A stretch of DNA of 64,000 nt from NCBI GenBank assembly GCA_963749895.1, contig CAVVOG010000001.1, positions 496,001 to 560,000 of the forward strand, read 5' to 3'. Positions 34,090-43,204 of the stretch are shown in pieces (position 1 is the stretch's first letter; each line of letters begins with the position of its first letter). A model generated the notes under the pieces. The model saw only the letters and a program-made list of their open reading frames with translations. It did not search any database and was not told the origin of the DNA. The position numbers and the translations under genes were made by a program. The stretch comes from AC-51 sp963749895 (GTDB lineage: Bacteria; Actinomycetota; UBA4738; HRBIN12).

Positions 34090-35031
34090 CTACGCGGCCT
34101 GGGCCGCGTTTGCTCGGAACCAGGCCACGGTCGCCGCGACGGCCTCCTCGTGAGCCGTCGGCTCGAACGGTCCGAACGCCGACAGGAACCGGGAGGCGTC
34201 GATCGTGAAGGGCTCGTCCCACTGGTACATCACCTCGTGGGTCGCCCGCACGATCGGGACGAACACGCCGGCGAGCCGCACCATGCCCCGCGACGTCGGG
34301 GTGAACGCGACCGGGTGCCCGGCGGTCCGATAGACGAGCTCGACGAACGCCCGGCCCGTCATCGGCGCAGCCGCGGGAAGGTGCCAGACCTCGCCGTCGG
34401 CCTCGTCGCGGTCCCCGAGCACGAGCAGGCCTCGAGCGATGTCCGTGAGGGGGTGCTCGGTGTGCGGAACGTCCGGGTCGCCGAGCCAGCGGCTCTTCCT
34501 GCCGCGGACCGCCGCCCCGAAGAGCTGCTCGCCGAGCGCCGAGTTGACCCCCCCAGGCCCGTAGTAGTCGGAGGCGCGTCCGATCGCGACCCGGACGTCG
34601 CCCCTGCGGTGCATCGCCAGGAGCTGCTCCGCCATCTCGAGGCGGATGCGCCCCTTCTGCGACGCGGGCCGCGTGGGTGAGTCCTCGCGGATCGGACCGT
34701 CGACGGGTCCGTACATGTAGAGGTTGTCCGCCAGCACGAGCTTCGCCCCGGCGGCGCCGGTCGCGTCCGCGATCGTGCGGGTCAGGGTCGGGAACGGGGA
34801 CCAGTCCGTGTAGGGAGGCTGGATCGCGTGGTACACGACCGCCGCCCCTTCCACGGCCGCCGCGGCTCCCTCGGGGGTGCTCACGTCGGTCGTCATGGTC
34901 TCGACGCCGGCAGGACCCACGATCGACCGGCGGGTCACCCCGCGCACCCGCCGCCCTTGGGCGGCGAGCTCCTCGACCAGCGCCCCGCCGATCCCGCCCC
35001 CGGCCCCCAGCACCACGTGCAGCTCGCTCAT
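34090..35031 (-). CDS. NAD-dependent epimerase/dehydratase-like SDR protein
   Basis: This 313-residue extended SDR has the nucleotide-binding motif VVLGAGGGIGGALVEEL, which departs slightly from GxxGxxG. The catalytic Tyr region is NLYMYGP, followed by RASDYYGPGG. It could be a nucleotide-sugar epimerase, a 3-beta-HSD-like enzyme or an atypical redox sensor. ATG 35031 is supported by AGAGGAG and the family start. It is divergent from a TetR gene, with a perfect operator between them, so it is the likely target of that regulator. Confidence 0.87.
   Translation of the reverse strand: MSELHVVLGAGGGIGGALVEELAAQGRRVRGVTRRSIVGPAGVETMTTDVSTPEGAAAAVEGAAVVYHAIQPPYTDWSPFPTLTRTIADATGAAGAKLVLADNLYMYGPVDGPIREDSPTRPASQKGRIRLEMAEQLLAMHRRGDVRVAIGRASDYYGPGGVNSALGEQLFGAAVRGRKSRWLGDPDVPHTEHPLTDIARGLLVLGDRDEADGEVWHLPAAAPMTGRAFVELVYRTAGHPVAFTPTSRGMVRLAGVFVPIVRATHEVMYQWDEPFTIDASRFLSAFGPFEPTAHEEAVAATVAWFRANAAQAA
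34092..34111 (+). terminator. Possible terminator hairpin after the fusion gene
   Basis: ACGCGGCC pairs with GGCCGCGT with a very short loop, followed by TTT, 5 nt after the fusion gene stop at 34086. It lies inside the last codons of the convergent epimerase gene, so it may be a chance product of Ala codons. Confidence 0.35.
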
Positions 35032-35078
35032 CGATCCGCTCCTCTCGTATCTGGACAACGTCAAGATGCCACATCGAA

Positions 35079-35093
35079 GTTGACAGTGTCAAC
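35079..35093. promoter_or_regulatory. Perfect palindrome GTTGACAGTGTCAAC, probable TetR operator
   Basis: The 7-bp arms GTTGACA and TGTCAAC surround one central base in the 86-bp divergent region between the epimerase and tetR genes. Each arm contains TTGACA, identical to a consensus -35 box, one on each strand, so a bound repressor would cover both promoters. TetR proteins typically bind palindromes of this size next to their own gene. Confidence 0.65.
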
Positions 35094-35116
35094 ATCACGA
35101 TGGGAGGCTGCCGTCC

Positions 35117-35728
35117 GTGACCGACGCGTATCACCACGGCGACCTGCGTCGCGCGCTCCTCGAGGCGGCGATGGACCTGGTCCGTGAGCAGGGGATCGAC
35201 GGATTCACCCTCCGCGAGGTGGCCCGGCGCGCCGGCGTCTCGCACAACGCGCCGTACCACCATTTCCGCGACCGCTCGGCGCTGGTCGCCGCGCTCGTCG
35301 TGGACGGGTTCGAGGACTTCACCCGAACGCTCGAGGTCGCTGCCCGGCGTGCCCGGGGTGGAGACCTCCCACGGATCCGGGCGCTGGGGATCGCCTACGT
35401 CCGCTACGCGCGCGACGACCCCGAGCGTTTCAAGCTCCTGTGGCGCCCGGAGCTCAGGGAAGGCGCCGATCTCGAAGGGGTGGAGGCGGCGGGGGAGCGG
35501 TCCTACCTGCCGCTCGTCCAGGCCCTCGCGCGCGCGCGCTCGTCCGGATCGGTGGCCGAGGACGTGCCGCTCGAAGAGCAGGCGCTCGCCGCGTGGTCCA
35601 CGGTGCACGGCCTGGCGATGCTGCTGATCGACGGACCGCTGCGGATCGAGGTGATCGGCGACCGGGAGGCTGACCGTCTGACGAAGGGCGTGCTCGACAC
35701 CCTGGTCGGTGGTCTCGCGGTCCGCTAG
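35117..35728 (+). CDS. TetR/AcrR-family transcriptional regulator
   Basis: This 203-residue protein has an N-terminal helix-turn-helix typical of TetR (LVREQGIDGFTLREVARRAGVSHNAPYHHF) and a helical ligand domain with the TetR_C_33-like stretch ALGIAYVRYARDDPERFKLLW. It probably represses itself and the divergent epimerase gene from the palindrome 24 bp upstream. The GTG start has GGGAGG upstream. Its stop shares CTAG (35725-35728) with the stop of the convergent APH gene. Confidence 0.93.
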   Translation: MTDAYHHGDLRRALLEAAMDLVREQGIDGFTLREVARRAGVSHNAPYHHFRDRSALVAALVVDGFEDFTRTLEVAARRARGGDLPRIRALGIAYVRYARDDPERFKLLWRPELREGADLEGVEAAGERSYLPLVQALARARSSGSVAEDVPLEEQALAAWSTVHGLAMLLIDGPLRIEVIGDREADRLTKGVLDTLVGGLAVR

Positions 35729-36630
35729 CGATCGAGGTCGCCGAGCAGCCGCACGACCTGGATCTGGCGTTCGCCGGTCGGCGCATCGCCGCCCTCGAAG
35801 GACCACAGGGCCTGGTCGGTTCCGGCGGCGATCGCCCAGCGCAGCAGCCGGTCCCGGTCGAGGGCGAGCCGCTCGACGAGACGGTCGACCCGCCGTCGGA
35901 GCGCCTCCTTCGAGATGTCCGCGAGCTCCGCGGCCCCCACGTCGCGCAGCAGCGACGCCGCGTCGAAGGTCCGCTCGCCGACGAGCGGGCGAGGGTCCAC
36001 CGCGATCCAGAGCCCACCTCGGGCGGACACGATCGTGCGCCGCCGCAGGTCCCCGTGGAGGAGGAACGTCTCGCCCTGGGTCGCGACGAGTTCGCGCAGC
36101 TGCCCGGCGGCGTCCTGGACGAGCGCGCGCTCGAACGGGCGCCCGACCAGATGGTGGCGACCCGGCATCGTCCGGGCCCACTCGAGCGCCTCGTCGCCCA
36201 GCGGCGTGATGCCGCCGGGGTCGGGGATCCACAGCTTCGCCGCGACGTCGGCGGCCCGTCCGAGGCCGACCTCCTCGTCGGGCTCGTCGGACAGCGGGAG
36301 GCCGGGTTCGGGTCGTTCGAGCAACAGCGCGCCCGCAGGGTCGTGGTCGATCAGCGAGGTGATCCCGCGGCCGTCCCAGTGCACGAGCGCGGCGGTCTCC
36401 TCGGCGAACCAGCCGTCGGGGTACGCCAGGCGCAGCAGCACGGGTTCGGTTCCGGCGCGGGTGGCGGGGATCTTCAGGCCGTTCGAGACGTCGTCGTCGG
36501 GTTCGTCGAGCTCCAGTTCCCACCGCTCCTGGAGCCGTCCCAGCAGGGTCGGCGCGTCGCCCACCCATCCGTCGGCAGCCGTCCCGAAGCGTGCGGTGGT
36601 GTCGGCCAGGAACCGGTCGAGCGCTTCCAT
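35725..36630 (-). CDS. Aminoglycoside/hydroxyurea phosphotransferase-like protein (APH(6) type)
   Basis: This 301-residue protein follows streptomycin 6-kinase relatives: an N-lobe with NGLKIPATRAGTEPVLLRL, the catalytic loop LLHGDLRRRTIV and the metal region WIAVDPRPLVGERTFDAA. The usual Asn five residues after the catalytic Asp (HGDxxxxN) is Thr, so metal binding may be impaired or replaced. It may be a small-molecule kinase or a non-enzymatic relative; resistance should not be assumed. A -10 TAGGCT (bases 36645-36640) lies 9 nt from the ATG. Confidence 0.8.
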   Translation of the reverse strand: MEALDRFLADTTARFGTAADGWVGDAPTLLGRLQERWELELDEPDDDVSNGLKIPATRAGTEPVLLRLAYPDGWFAEETAALVHWDGRGITSLIDHDPAGALLLERPEPGLPLSDEPDEEVGLGRAADVAAKLWIPDPGGITPLGDEALEWARTMPGRHHLVGRPFERALVQDAAGQLRELVATQGETFLLHGDLRRRTIVSARGGLWIAVDPRPLVGERTFDAASLLRDVGAAELADISKEALRRRVDRLVERLALDRDRLLRWAIAAGTDQALWSFEGGDAPTGERQIQVVRLLGDLDR

Positions 36631-36749
36631 CGGGCACCGAGCCTACCCACCCGGCTCAAGGTTCGTGGCCCGATACCCGAAAACAGGTAGGAGGGTCCAG
36701 GGAGGGACCCCGGCAGGATCGCCACGAGCAACAGAGGGGGATGGACACG

Positions 36750-37181
36750 ATGCGACAGTGGGAACTGATCGGCATCACCGACGTCGTCGATACGGACCGG
36801 TGGATCCCGGCGGCGTGGTCCGAGGACGAGCCGGAGGCCACGGGCACCTTCCTATGGTCGACCGACGTCGACCTCCGGTTCCGCACCGTGAGCGACGACG
36901 CATGGGTCGTGCTCGGGCTCGATCCGGGGATCTGCGAGGGCGAGGACCTGCTCGCGATGTTCGGCATCGAGGGGACGAACCTCGCCATCTTGGAGGCGCA
37001 CACGGCCGCGCTGGGCGGCGACGCAGGGCGGTTCGCGGTCGAGGGGCCGCTCGGGCGCATCCGGTGCCGGGTCTCGCCGACGCACGCGTTCGACGGGCAG
37101 GTGATCGGCACCTTCTGTCTGGCCCTGCCCGAGGACGACGAGCCCGTCGTGCTCGAGCTTGTCGCCGCCGCCGCAGCCTAG
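36750..37181 (+). CDS. Small PAS-like domain protein
   Basis: This 143-residue soluble protein consists of one predicted PAS-like fold (LWSTDVDLRFRTVSDDAWVVLGLDPG, then HTAALGGDAGRFAVEGPLGRIRCRVSPTHA, then GQVIGTFCLALPED). I do not recognise a specific family. The ATG at 36750 has AGAGGGGG at a good distance; an ATG at 36741 is too close to it. The stop shares CTAG (37178-37181) with the stop of hemL. Function is unknown. Confidence 0.7.
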   Translation: MRQWELIGITDVVDTDRWIPAAWSEDEPEATGTFLWSTDVDLRFRTVSDDAWVVLGLDPGICEGEDLLAMFGIEGTNLAILEAHTAALGGDAGRFAVEGPLGRIRCRVSPTHAFDGQVIGTFCLALPEDDEPVVLELVAAAAA

Positions 37182-38452
37182 CCCGCGAACGAGCCGGCCG
37201 CGTCGAGCACCCGCTCGACCTCGGCCGGCCCGTGCGCCGTGCCGAGCGTCCACAGCTCGTAGCCCGAGGGCGCGAGGGCGACGCCGTGGTCGAGCATGTG
37301 GTGGAAGAACCGGGCGTAGCGTTCGTGGTCGGCGGCCGTCGCGCCGGCGAAGTCCGCGACGACGGCGTCGGAGAAGAACACGCTGAACAGCGACCCGGCG
37401 CGGTTCACGGTCACGGGGATGCCGGCGGCGCCGAAGCGGTCGGTGAGTCCTTCGATCATGGCGTCGGCGGTCGCCTCGAGGCCCGGGTAGGGGTCGGTCG
37501 TGCGCGCCAGGTCGAGCGCCGCGATCCCTGCGGCCACCGCCACGGGGTTCCCGCTCAGGGTCCCCGCCTGGTACACGGGTCCGGTCGGGGCGAGGCGGTC
37601 CATCACCTCGGCACGTCCACCGAAGGCGGCGCAGGGGAACCCACCGCCCATCACCTTGCCGAGCGCGGTGAGGTCCGGCGTGATGCCGTAGAAGGACTGC
37701 GCCCCGCCGTAGGCGATCCGGAACCCGGTGATCACCTCGTCGAACAGCAGGAGCGCGCCGTGCTCGTCGCAGAGCGCCCGGAGGCCTTGCAGGAACCCCT
37801 CGGCCGGCGGGACGACGCCCATGTTCGCGGCGACCGGCTCGACCGCGACCACCGCGATCTCGTCGCCGCGCTCGGCGAACAGCGCCTGCACCGCCTCGAG
37901 ATCGTTGTACGGCGCGGTGACCGTGTCCTTGGCGGCCCCCTCGGTCACGCCCGGCGACCCGGGGATCCCGAACGTCGCCAGCCCGCTGCCGCCGCCCTTC
38001 GCGAGCAGGGCATCGGAGTGCCCGTGGTAGCAGCCCTCGAACTTCACGAGGAGGTCCCGGCCGGTCGCGCCGCGCGCCAGGCGGATCGCGCTCATCGCGG
38101 CCTCGGTGCCCGACGACACGAGCCGAACCTTGTCGACGCTCGGCAGCGCGTCGACGATCCGCGTGGCGAGGTCGACCTCCAGCTCGGTCGGCGCGCCGAA
38201 CGACGTGCCGCGCCGAGCGGCGTCGACGGCCGCATCGACGATCTCGGGCCGGGCGTGGCCGAACAGCAGCGCGCCCCAGGACTGCACGAGGTCCACGTAG
38301 CGGTTCCCGTCCGCGTCCTCGACGTAGGCACCCTCACCGCGCACGTAGAAGTGCGGGGCCCCACCCACCGCCCCGAACGCGCGGACGGGGGAGTCCACGC
38401 CGCCGGGGATCACGTCCTTGGCACGTGCGAAGAGTTCCTCGTTGCGGCTCAT
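37178..38452 (-). CDS. hemL: Glutamate-1-semialdehyde 2,1-aminomutase
   Basis: This 424-residue PLP enzyme has the substrate region VDSPVRAFGAVGG near the start, YHGHSDALLAKGGSG-like sequence, LLFDEVITGFR, and the PLP lysine K266 in ALGKVMGGGFPCAAFGG. It converts glutamate-1-semialdehyde to 5-aminolevulinate after HemA. The ATG is 7 nt from a -10 TAGCAT (bases 38465-38460), so leaderless. It stands alone between a PAS-like gene and the divergent YbhN gene, apart from the other heme genes. Confidence 0.97.
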   Translation of the reverse strand: MSRNEELFARAKDVIPGGVDSPVRAFGAVGGAPHFYVRGEGAYVEDADGNRYVDLVQSWGALLFGHARPEIVDAAVDAARRGTSFGAPTELEVDLATRIVDALPSVDKVRLVSSGTEAAMSAIRLARGATGRDLLVKFEGCYHGHSDALLAKGGGSGLATFGIPGSPGVTEGAAKDTVTAPYNDLEAVQALFAERGDEIAVVAVEPVAANMGVVPPAEGFLQGLRALCDEHGALLLFDEVITGFRIAYGGAQSFYGITPDLTALGKVMGGGFPCAAFGGRAEVMDRLAPTGPVYQAGTLSGNPVAVAAGIAALDLARTTDPYPGLEATADAMIEGLTDRFGAAGIPVTVNRAGSLFSVFFSDAVVADFAGATAADHERYARFFHHMLDHGVALAPSGYELWTLGTAHGPAEVERVLDAAGSFAG

Positions 38453-38490
38453 GGCCCCGATGCTACGGGAGCGGTGTCAGACTTCACCCG

Positions 38491-39546
38491 ATGAGCGAGT
38501 CGCCGCCGCCGGTCCCTCACGGCCGTCCCGCGATCATCACGCCGGGCCGGATCGTGGCCCTGCTGATCGCCGGGGTGGGGCTCTACGTGGTGTGGCCGTC
38601 GTTGGTGGCGGTCTTCGCGTCCTTCGACGATCTGGCCGAGGTGAACCCGGTCTGGTTCGTCGTGATGGCGGCGCTCGAGGCGGCGAGCTTCCTCTCGATG
38701 TGGACGCTGATCGCGCTGTGCGTGGGATCGCGCCGGTTCTTCCTGATCGGAACCTCGCAGATCGCCGGCAACGCGGTGAGCAAGATCGTCCCCGGGGGGA
38801 ACCCGGTCGGCGCGGCCCTGCAGTTCCGCCTCCTGGTCGGTGGTGGGATGGACGGCACCCGGATCGGCACGGGGCTGACCGCCGCGTCGCTGATCAACGT
38901 GGCGACCCTGTTCGCGATGCCGATCCTCGCGTTGCCGGCGATCGTGCTGGGCATCGTCGTCGTCGACGAGGGCCTCGCGCGCGGGGTGTGGGTCGGGGTC
39001 GGCGCGTTCGTGCTGCTCGTCTCGGGCGGCGCCGTCCTGCTGCTGGCGAACCGTCCGATCCGCGGGGTGGCGTCCGCGATCCAGTGGTTGTCGAACGCCG
39101 TGCGCCGTCGTCGCCCGCCCGTGACCGACCTCCCGGAGCGGCTCACGCGCGAGCGCGACGCCGTCCGGACGACGCTCGGCGAGCGCTGGGGGCAGGCGAT
39201 CCTACGGTCAGCCGGCAACGTGTTGTTCGACTACCTCGCGCTGCTCGCGGCGGTCCATGCCACAGGAGCGAGCCCGCATGCGTCGCTCGTGCTGCTCGCC
39301 TACGTCGCCGGGATCGTCCTGGGGATGATCCCGATCACGCCGGGCGGTCTGGGGTTCGTCGAGGCGGGCCTGACGGCGACGCTCATCCTGGCCGGGATCC
39401 CCGCTACGCAGGCGACCCTCGCGACCCTCGCGTACCGGCTGGTGTCGTACTGGGGGGCCGTGGCGGCCGGGCCGGTCGCGTACGCCCTCTACACGCGCCG
39501 GGCGGCGAGGTGGGCCGCACGGGCGGCCAGCCGCGGGACTACCTGA
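38491..39546 (+). CDS. YbhN/lysylphosphatidylglycerol synthase-type flippase domain membrane protein
   Basis: This 351-residue protein has about eight helices and the UPF0104 pattern: NAVSKIVPGGNPVGAALQFRLL in the middle and IPITPGGLGFVEAGLTATLILAG near the end. The family matches the flippase half of MprF and the YbhN proteins. It may move a lipid across the membrane. The ATG at 38491 is chosen by family start, with a weak -10 (CAGACT) close upstream. It is divergent from hemL with 38 bp between. Confidence 0.9.
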   Translation: MSESPPPVPHGRPAIITPGRIVALLIAGVGLYVVWPSLVAVFASFDDLAEVNPVWFVVMAALEAASFLSMWTLIALCVGSRRFFLIGTSQIAGNAVSKIVPGGNPVGAALQFRLLVGGGMDGTRIGTGLTAASLINVATLFAMPILALPAIVLGIVVVDEGLARGVWVGVGAFVLLVSGGAVLLLANRPIRGVASAIQWLSNAVRRRRPPVTDLPERLTRERDAVRTTLGERWGQAILRSAGNVLFDYLALLAAVHATGASPHASLVLLAYVAGIVLGMIPITPGGLGFVEAGLTATLILAGIPATQATLATLAYRLVSYWGAVAAGPVAYALYTRRAARWAARAASRGTT

Positions 39547-39554
39547 TCCGTCGA

Positions 39555-40661
39555 TCACACGACGGCTCGGCGGTACGGCGTCACGTCGATCGCGGCCGAG
39601 TCGATCGTGCGCACCGTCCGGGTCCACGACCGTCGGAGCTCGGCGAGCTCCCAGGCCGGGAGTCGGCCGGCGTCCAGCGCCGGTCCGACGAGGCGCACGA
39701 CCCACGTGCCCGGCTCGACCCACGTCGGCGCGTAGCGGACCCGTCGCAGGTGCCATCGGCGCGGTCCGCGTTCGAAGGTGGCGAGCACGACGACCCCGTC
39801 GGCGACCGACGGGGTGAACATCGACGCGGTCATCCCCGACAGGGAGTTCCCCATGCCGTAGGCGACGATGTTCCCGCCTACGCGTCGGATCGGCTGCACG
39901 ACGTGCGCGTGGTGACCCACGATCAGATCGATCGCGTCGGAGGCCAGGAGCCGCGCCGCGAGCGTCCGCTGGGCCGCGCTCGGCGCGTGCTGGTGCTCGA
40001 TCCCCCAGTGGAGGCTGACCGCCACGATGTCCGCGCCGCGGCGCCGGGCGAGCCTGGCATCCGACAGGATCCGTTCCGGGTCGATCCGGTTCGCCTGCCA
40101 CGGAGCGACCGGGACGCGGCCGTTGAACGAGGCGGTGAACGACAGGTGGGCGAGCCGTAGGTCGCCGACCCGGTAGTGCGTCGTCCTCCATCGCTCCTTC
40201 GCGCTGCGGGCCGACCCGGTGTGCCGGAGGCCGAGCCGGTCGAGTCGAGCGAGCGTGGTCCTGACGCCGAGCGTCCCCGCGTCGAGCACGTGGTTCGAGG
40301 CGGTCGAACAGCCGTCGTACCCCGCACGACGGATCGCACCGGCCACCTGGTGCGGGACGACGTATCGGGGGTAGTCGGACACGCCGAGACCGGGACCGGT
40401 GAGCGGCGTCTCCAGGTGACAGATCGCGATGTCTGCCGAGGAGATCAGCGATCGGAGCCGGGCGAACATCGGGTCGTAGTCGTAGCCGCGCCCGCCCGCG
40501 TTCTGGCGGGCCCGGATCCAGGTGGCGTGCGTCGCCAGGTCGTCCCCGGTGAAGGCGACCACGACCCGGGACGGCCCGTCCGCGGCGCCCGCGGGCGTGG
40601 TCGGAAGCACGACGGCCAGGACCGCGACCACGGCGACGATCGAGGTTCGTCGAGCGCCCAT
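39555..40661 (-). CDS. Secreted CapA/PgsA-type metallophosphoesterase-fold protein
   Basis: This 368-residue protein has a signal peptide (MGARRTS then a hydrophobic run ending at AGAADG near residue 28). The CapA domain follows: VVAFTGDDL, CHLETPLTG, ASNHVLDAG, VSLHWGIEHQ and IVGHHAHVVQP. These are calcineurin-like metal motifs, with D of the first motif shifted from the common GD pattern. CapA proteins assist poly-gamma-glutamate or capsule assembly; the substrate is unknown here. ATG 40661 has GGGAGGG upstream. Confidence 0.9.
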   Translation of the reverse strand: MGARRTSIVAVVAVLAVVLPTTPAGAADGPSRVVVAFTGDDLATHATWIRARQNAGGRGYDYDPMFARLRSLISSADIAICHLETPLTGPGLGVSDYPRYVVPHQVAGAIRRAGYDGCSTASNHVLDAGTLGVRTTLARLDRLGLRHTGSARSAKERWRTTHYRVGDLRLAHLSFTASFNGRVPVAPWQANRIDPERILSDARLARRRGADIVAVSLHWGIEHQHAPSAAQRTLAARLLASDAIDLIVGHHAHVVQPIRRVGGNIVAYGMGNSLSGMTASMFTPSVADGVVVLATFERGPRRWHLRRVRYAPTWVEPGTWVVRLVGPALDAGRLPAWELAELRRSWTRTVRTIDSAAIDVTPYRRAVV

Positions 40662-40794
40662 CGAGCCCTCCCGCCCATCGTCCGACGGGGATGTCCGTGG
40701 ACGCATCGGCTATCCGACCCCTCCCGCACGGGCCGACTCGCCCGGCCGTGGACCTCGGTGGTACGGTCGCGCCGAGCGCCGCAGGAGGACGCCG

Positions 40795-41760
40795 ATGGAG
40801 TACACGGGAGGCGGTGACCGGCCGCTCGGGCCGATCGACCCGCTGAAGGTGCCGCGGTTCGCGGGGCCGGGGACGTTCGCGCGTCTGCCTCGGCTCGACG
40901 AGGTCACGGCCTGCGACGTCGCGATCGTGGGGGTGCCGTTCGACTCGGGCGTCACGTACCGGCCGGGGGCGCGCTTCGGGCCGATGGGGATCCGCGCGGG
41001 GTCGCGGCTGATCCGCGGCTACCACGGGCCGCTCGACGTCGAGCCCTTCGTGGCCCAGCAGGTCGCGGACGCGGGTGACGTCGGGGTGAACCCCTTCGAC
41101 CTGATGGAGGCGATCGCCCAGATCGAGGCCGGAGCGATGGAGCTCCTGCGCGACGTCCCCTCGTTCGTCGCGCTCGGCGGGGACCACACGATCGCGCTGC
41201 CGCTCCTGCGCGCCGTACACGCGCGTTACGGCCAGGTCGCGCTCGTGCACTTCGACGCGCACCTCGACACGTGGGACACGTACTTCGGCGCCGCGTACAC
41301 GCACGGCACGCCCTTCCGCCGTGCGGCGGAGGAAGGGCTGTTCGCCCTCGGCCGGTGCGCGCACGTCGGGATCCGTGGCCCGCTCTTCTCGCGACAGGAC
41401 CTGGTCGACGACGCGGGGTTCGGGTTCGAGATCGTCGGGGCGTTCGACTACCTGCACCGCTCGCCCGACGACGTCGCGGAGCAGATCCGCGAACGGGTGG
41501 GCGACGCGCCCGTGTACGTGTCGATCGACGTCGACGTGATGGATCCGGCCCACGCCCCGGGCACGGGGACCCCGGAGGCCGGCGGGCTGTCGAGCCGCGA
41601 GCTGCTGGCGACGCTCCGGGCGATGGACGGTGTCCACCTGGTCGCCGCCGACATCGTTGAGGTGGCCCCTGCGTACGACCACGCCGAGCTGACGACGATC
41701 GCCGCGTCGAACGTCGTCTACGAGCTGCTCGGGTTGTTCGCGAGGCAGGCGGGCCGATGA
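40795..41760 (+). CDS. speB: Agmatinase/ureohydrolase
   Basis: This 321-residue arginase-fold enzyme has all manganese motifs: LGGDHTIALP, HFDAHLDTWD and SIDVDVMDPAHAPGTGTPE. It releases urea from agmatine or a related guanidino compound; the exact substrate of actinobacterial members varies, so the symbol is provisional. The ATG has a perfect AGGAGG 6 nt upstream. Its stop overlaps the ATG of the amidase (ATGA), so the pair probably acts in one catabolic route. Confidence 0.92.
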   Translation: MEYTGGGDRPLGPIDPLKVPRFAGPGTFARLPRLDEVTACDVAIVGVPFDSGVTYRPGARFGPMGIRAGSRLIRGYHGPLDVEPFVAQQVADAGDVGVNPFDLMEAIAQIEAGAMELLRDVPSFVALGGDHTIALPLLRAVHARYGQVALVHFDAHLDTWDTYFGAAYTHGTPFRRAAEEGLFALGRCAHVGIRGPLFSRQDLVDDAGFGFEIVGAFDYLHRSPDDVAEQIRERVGDAPVYVSIDVDVMDPAHAPGTGTPEAGGLSSRELLATLRAMDGVHLVAADIVEVAPAYDHAELTTIAASNVVYELLGLFARQAGR

Positions 41761-43173
41761 TCCGCCAGCTGGCCGCCGCGGTCCGCGAACGCCGCGTCGG
41801 CGCCCACGAGTTGGTATCCGAGGCGCTGCGGCGGATCGAGGTCCACGACCCCGAGCTGAACGCGGTCGTGGCGCTGCGGGCGGAGGAGGCCTTGGACGAG
41901 GCCCGCGGCCTGGACGAGCACCTGGCCTCGGGCGGCGCCGAACCCCGGCCGCTCGCCGGTGTCCCCGCGCTGATCAAGGACCTCACCGACGTGACGGGGA
42001 TGCGCACGACCTTCGGGTCCCAGCTGTACGCGGGCGCCGCGCCGGCGGCGCGCGACGGGCTCCCGACCGCCCGCCTCCGCGCCGCCGGCGCGGTGATCGT
42101 CGGCAAGACGAACACCCCGGAGTTCGCCACCGAGGGCTTCACGAACAACCACGTCTTCGGCCCGACCCGCAACCCATGGAACCGAGAGCGCACGCCTGGG
42201 GGCTCGAGCGGCGGCTCCGGTGCCGCGGTCACCGCCGGGCTGGCGCCGATCGCGACGGCGACCGACACCGCGGGGTCGATCCGGATCCCGGCCGCCTACT
42301 GCGGGCTCGTCGGGCTCAAGCCGACGAACGGCGTCGTCGCCCGCGAGTCCGAGACGCGCACCGCGCTCGAGTGGATCGACCTGACCACCGACGGCCCGGT
42401 GGGCGTGACGGTCGACGACGTCGTGGTGCAGCTGGAGGCGCTCGCGGGCCCTGCCCCGGGGGACCCCACGGCGGTGCCGTGGCGCTGGCATCACGAGCGC
42501 GCCGGCTCGCGGCGACCGACGCGGCTGTTCGTCGCCCAACGATGGGCGCCCCAGTGGGGGCCGCTGCCTGACGAGACCCGCGCTCCTCCTGGACGAGGCG
42601 GTCGAGCGGATGGCGATGCTGCTGGAGCTCGAACCCCAGCCTGTGGACGCGGCCGCCCAGCTGGGGGAGATCGGCGACGTCGACGACGACTCGTTCCTGA
42701 TCGTCGCGGTCGAGCTGCTGCAGGCGCTCGGCGGGGCCGAGGGGTTCGCACGGGTCACAGACGAGCTGTTCCCGGCGACGGTCGATCTGGTCGAGCCGGC
42801 GCTCGACGTCGGCGCGGACGCGTACGTCACGGCCCGCAGGCGCCGACTCGCCTACACCCGGTGGTTCGACGAACTGCTCGGTGACGACGGGGTCGTGCTG
42901 GGTGCGGTGATGGCCACCGACGCGATCGCCGCCGAGGGTCCCGAGGGCGGCGCCGGCTCGACCGGGGACGCGTACCTGACCGCCCCGCACAACCTGACCG
43001 GGCACCCGGCGCTCAGCGTGCCCGCCGGGCACTACCCCAGCGGTGTTCCCTTCGGTCTGCAGGTCACCGGCCCGCGGTTCGGCGACGATCTGTTGCTGGA
43101 CATCGCGGCGGTGTGGGAGGAGGCACATCCCTGGCACCTGGCCGCCGAGGGATACGACCCCTTCGGCGTGTAG
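41757..43173 (+). pseudogene. Amidase signature family enzyme, frameshifted
   Basis: The first frame (from ATG 41757) carries the catalytic triad of the family: Lys in PALIKDLTD, and the Ser pair in PGGSSGGSGAAV and TDTAGSIRIPAA. At about 42575-42590 the homologous sequence jumps to the next frame (ALLLDEAVERMAMLLELEPQ) and runs to a normal family C-terminus (LTGHPALSVPAG...GLQVTGPRFGDDLLL) ending at TAG 43171-43173. One extra base or two missing ones in a CCCGCGC stretch explains this. The full protein would be about 471 residues. It may be a real inactivation or a sequence error. Coupled to the agmatinase. Confidence 0.85.
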
Positions 43174-43204
43174 GCGCCGGGACCGGCCGGGACACGTGAA
43201 CATC

